A stretch of DNA of 64,000 nucleotides. It comes from Phaseolus vulgaris. Lineage: Eukaryota; Streptophyta; Magnoliopsida; Fabales; Fabaceae. Shown one piece after another: positions 61,423-64,000 of the stretch (its first letter is position 1; the number at the start of each line of letters is the position of its first letter). Under the pieces are notes generated by a model. That model saw only the letters and a program-made list of their open reading frames with translations, was not told where the DNA came from and ran no database searches. The translations under genes and the position numbers were made by a program. Location: positions 2,249,530 to 2,313,529 of the forward strand of contig NC_023755.2 of the NCBI RefSeq assembly GCF_000499845.2, read 5' to 3'.

Positions 61423-62049
61423 GGATTTGAATCACAAAACGAAAGAACGATCACAGTTCCCCATTGCAGAATCCCAATGCAGTCGCCAGCACCAGATTCC
61501 CACCCAACGCCATTGTCGTTCTGAGAGTGAGAAAGAGAAAGAGAAAATGAGTGAGTAGAAAATCACGAAAAAGAGAGCGTTGTGATGTGTGTTGTTTGGA
61601 GAGAGAAACGGAAGAAAGAACATGAACCGATTGTAACGGATCGGATCGGAACTGTCCACGCCACGTGGATCCTCGTGAGCGTCTGGGTCACACTTGACAC
61701 TGTCGTTAACGTCTCTCTGCTTCGTGGACCACTCTGTCTCGCTGCATCCGCCTGTTAGATATTGACACGTGGAAGACAAGGGTTTTGAAGGGTTCGATGT
61801 GGGGAGGGCAGCACCTCGCTGGTTGGGGCGAAGCAGGGAATTGCGTTGGGGCTTTGATTGATTTGGTGGGATCACGGAATATCATGATTTTGTGGGACCC
61901 TCCTCTTCATTTGCTTAGCTTCATTCCTAATTTTTTTTGGCTTTTGCTTGTGCATCCCCTTGTTTCCTAAACGCACCCCATAAGTTTTAAAATACACTTT
62001 TATCCCTTGCCATTTATTTCAATTCAAGTCTTTGGTGATTTTGCACAAA
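61423..62049. other. Promoter region of the Nudix gene
   Basis: Upstream of the minus-strand Nudix gene. The 61640-61760 stretch is comparatively GC-rich and contains GCCACGTGGA, a G-box palindrome CACGTG at 61661-61666 region, and a second ACGTGGA near 61770, which would suit ABA- or light-responsive bZIP binding (inference). No coding sequence supported. Confidence 0.45.
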
Positions 62050-63325
62050 ACAATGAAATAGAAGAATGAGAGGAAACATTCGTATGAAAGCTGAAAATCT
62101 ATTATTTTATTGATAAAAAAGAGTAAAGTTGCTTGATACATGGGGTGCAGAGACAAAAAAAACTACCTGGGCTCTGAGTAAAAACAGATTACATATAGGC
62201 CCAACAGAAAATAAAATAATATTTAATACTTTATCAGTCTTCCTCAAGCTGGGAGTGTATGTTTCTGATTCCCAACTTGAAAAACAAAATGTTGAACTGG
62301 GTTGTAGGAAGAGGTTTAGTGAAGAAATCAACAACTTAAAGAGAGGATAATATTGGAAGAAGTTTAAGAAGTTCGGGATTGAGTTTCTCCCTCACCACGT
62401 GACAGTCGATTTCGATACGCTTTGTCCTTTCGTGGAACACTTGGTTGGTAGTAATCTGAATTGCAGCTTGATTGTCACACTAAAGCAAAACTGGTTGCAG
62501 ATGTGAAGATCAACTAGCATGTATATGATACACTAGATCACACAGGTAGTGGCAGCTAGGGCGTGATACTCGACTTCAAATGAACTTCTTGATATTGTTT
62601 GTTGTTTGGTTCTCCCAAATAAACAGAAAAACCAGTTATAGATTTTTTAGTTTCAGAACAAGTTGTCCAATCAGAATTACTATAGGCTTTTAATTGAATG
62701 GAAGTTTGACTATAAAAGAATATACATGTTCCAAGAGCATTCTTGATGATGCTCATTTGTGGGTTTGGAGACAAACTGGATGAGGTGATTTACCGAGAAA
62801 GCTATATCAGGTCGGCTATTGGTTAGATAGATGAGACATCCAATGTAGTGACTTCCTTATCATCAAGAAGAACACCTTTGGTTGCTGATAATTTTGATGT
62901 GTGGAGCATAAGTGTAGGCATAAGAGCACAACCAAGCATTCTAGTCTTTGAGTAAATCTAGGACCTACTTTCTTTGACTTAAGTGGATGCCAGTGTCACT
63001 GCGTGCTACTTCAATACCCAAAAAATAGGTTCAGTCACTTAGATTTTTTATGTGGAAGAAACTGTTTAACAGACTCGTTATATTGGATATCTCCATGGGG
63101 TTGTTTTCAGTAAGGACAATGTCATCCACATAAACCAAGATTACCGTAGTGTATTTTGACTAAGATAAAATTTTGAATAAAATAAATAGTTCTAGAATAA
63201 TTAGCTGAAATATTTTGACCATTACATAAATTTATGAAAATAATTTTAGTAAGAATAAAAATAAGATATAGAGAAACAAACATATAAGTTGCATCAGAAT
63301 CCAAAATCCATATAATGATATTGGA
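62050..63325 (-). mobile_element. Internally deleted Ty1/copia element relic
   Basis: On the minus strand, in order: a protease-like WILDSDATY (about 63283-63310; family DSGAT, with Gly changed), then after a large deletion the reverse-transcriptase motif YVDD (about 63119-63135), the RT tail with FLGIEVARS, the RNase H stretch AYSNSDWTTCSETKKSITGF (62630-62700), VDFFTKPLP and a stop at 62234-62236. A purine tract leads into an LTR that starts about 62236 and contains an AATAAAAT poly-A signal near 62105. Integrase and most of RT are missing; several stops and frameshifts break the rest. The left LTR is not seen. Confidence 0.82.
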
Positions 63326-63725
63326 GTTATGTAAATGTTGGATGTTACCTATAGAAGAAGAATTTAAAGATTATTAGAAGTTATGATACTAAAATCAAAT
63401 TTAAACCTAACATATATCCTATTATGGACTATTTTTAAAGATTTTTATTTCCAAGTTCCTAAATATTTAATTAACATGATACCTATACCACTTTTATCCA
63501 CTTTATACCAAAAAAAATATTATTTTATTATTATAATGTAATATTTTATTTAAAAAACGGATTGTGGTGTAAAAAGAAACTTTATTCGTATTCATTTCCA
63601 CTGTTCCAGTTGCCAACATCCTTAACTAGAGTCACACAATACAGTTTCACAAACCCGCCTCACGCAGCACACTTCGCGCGCTCCCTGAAAACCCTAATCT
63701 TTGCGTTCAAGCTTTTCAATTTCCA
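63326..63725. other. Promoter region of the TFIIIA-like gene
   Basis: AT-rich DNA turning mixed near 63600. AAACCCTAA-like telo-box word GAAAACCCTAATC lies at about 63687-63699, in the likely leader, as is common for genes of the translation apparatus. No other gene seen. Confidence 0.45.
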
Positions 63726-63884
63726 ATGGTTAGCTTCATCTCTTCACCAAAGGAAATGGGTGAAGCTATGGAAGCTGAAGAAAGGCCCAAATTCAGAGAT
63801 ATCAGACGCTATTTCTGCGAGTTCTGCGGTATCTGCAGGTCCAAGAAAACCCTCATCACCTCTCACATGAATTCACACCACAAG
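63726..63884 (+). CDS. TFIIIA-like C2H2 zinc-finger protein, first exon, partial
   Basis: The first 53 codons of a gene running out of the window. After an acidic lead it reads RDIRRYFCEFCGICRSKKTL, a classical C2H2 finger with C31, C34, H47 and H51, ending with HHK at a GT donor (63885). This sequence matches the first finger of plant transcription factor IIIA, which in Arabidopsis binds the 5S rRNA gene and 5S rRNA and is controlled by alternative splicing of an exon that mimics 5S rRNA. The start could be ATG 63726 or ATG 63756; I list the first. That alternative exon, if present, would lie beyond the window. Confidence 0.8.
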
Positions 63885-64000
63885 GTGGTATCCCTTTTTC
63901 CTTATTTCACTTTTGGTATTGCAAAATCTAATCTTTTGCAAGAAACCTCGTTTAAATTTCAACTGGGTGAATGTGTGTCATTAATCATACATGGTTTTGA
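63885..64000 (+). other. Start of intron 1 of the TFIIIA-like gene
   Basis: Sequence after the GTGGTA donor, with no further exon before the window ends. Confidence 0.6.

Noticed and set aside
1..64000. tRNA, rRNA or snoRNA genes
   Set aside because: I looked for box A/B-like tRNA patterns and rRNA segments while reading and saw none convincing; a covariance-model search would be needed to exclude small ncRNAs.

Overview
The window looks like nuclear DNA of a legume, probably in the Phaseoleae (inference). It is AT-rich, genes have many GT-AG introns, and the proteins are plant-type (a KEEP ON GOING E3 ligase, a VQ protein, PRMT3, an NUDT16-like Nudix hydrolase). It also carries a terminal-repeat element whose LTR begins TGTTGGAGATCCCACA, a repeat I know from legumes. 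Exon joins were made by eye from splice sites, reading phase and family conservation.

Layout: 168-4922 (+) holds the C-terminal half of a tRNA-dihydrouridine synthase; 6329-11809 (-) a complete seven-exon PRMT3; 13.5-16.5 kb a nest of elements (CACTA-type MITE, small LTR element with target-site duplication TAATG); 17094-17489 (-) a single-exon VQ/SIB-like gene; 21594-22253 (-) a three-exon organellar-type ribosomal protein L27; 25.37-29.72 kb (+) a 5'-truncated, decayed LINE; 30.49-32.64 kb (+) a CC-NBS-LRR-type resistance pseudogene split by three mobile insertions; 33.1-41.4 kb mostly AT-rich DNA with retroelement relics and microsatellites; 41729-55297 (+) a complete 16-exon KEG gene of 1638 codons; 56952-61382 (-) a complete four-exon Nudix hydrolase; 62.05-63.33 kb (-) an internally deleted Ty1/copia relic; 63726 to the window end (+) the first exon of a TFIIIA-like zinc-finger gene.

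The genes do not form a pathway or cluster; they are ordinary neighbours on a plant chromosome. Two (VQ/SIB-like and KEG) belong to families tied to defence or hormone signalling, and PRMT3, L27, TFIIIA and DUS belong to families tied to ribosomes, 5S rRNA or tRNA, but nothing in the sequence links them functionally. I found no convincing new biological system. The strongest unusual signals are structural: an NLR pseudogene in which removing two insertions on paper makes the reading frame continuous, a mobile element inserted exactly at the end of another, a fourfold 420-bp tandem array inside a KEG intron, and a GC-rich degenerate array in the 3' part of the LINE.
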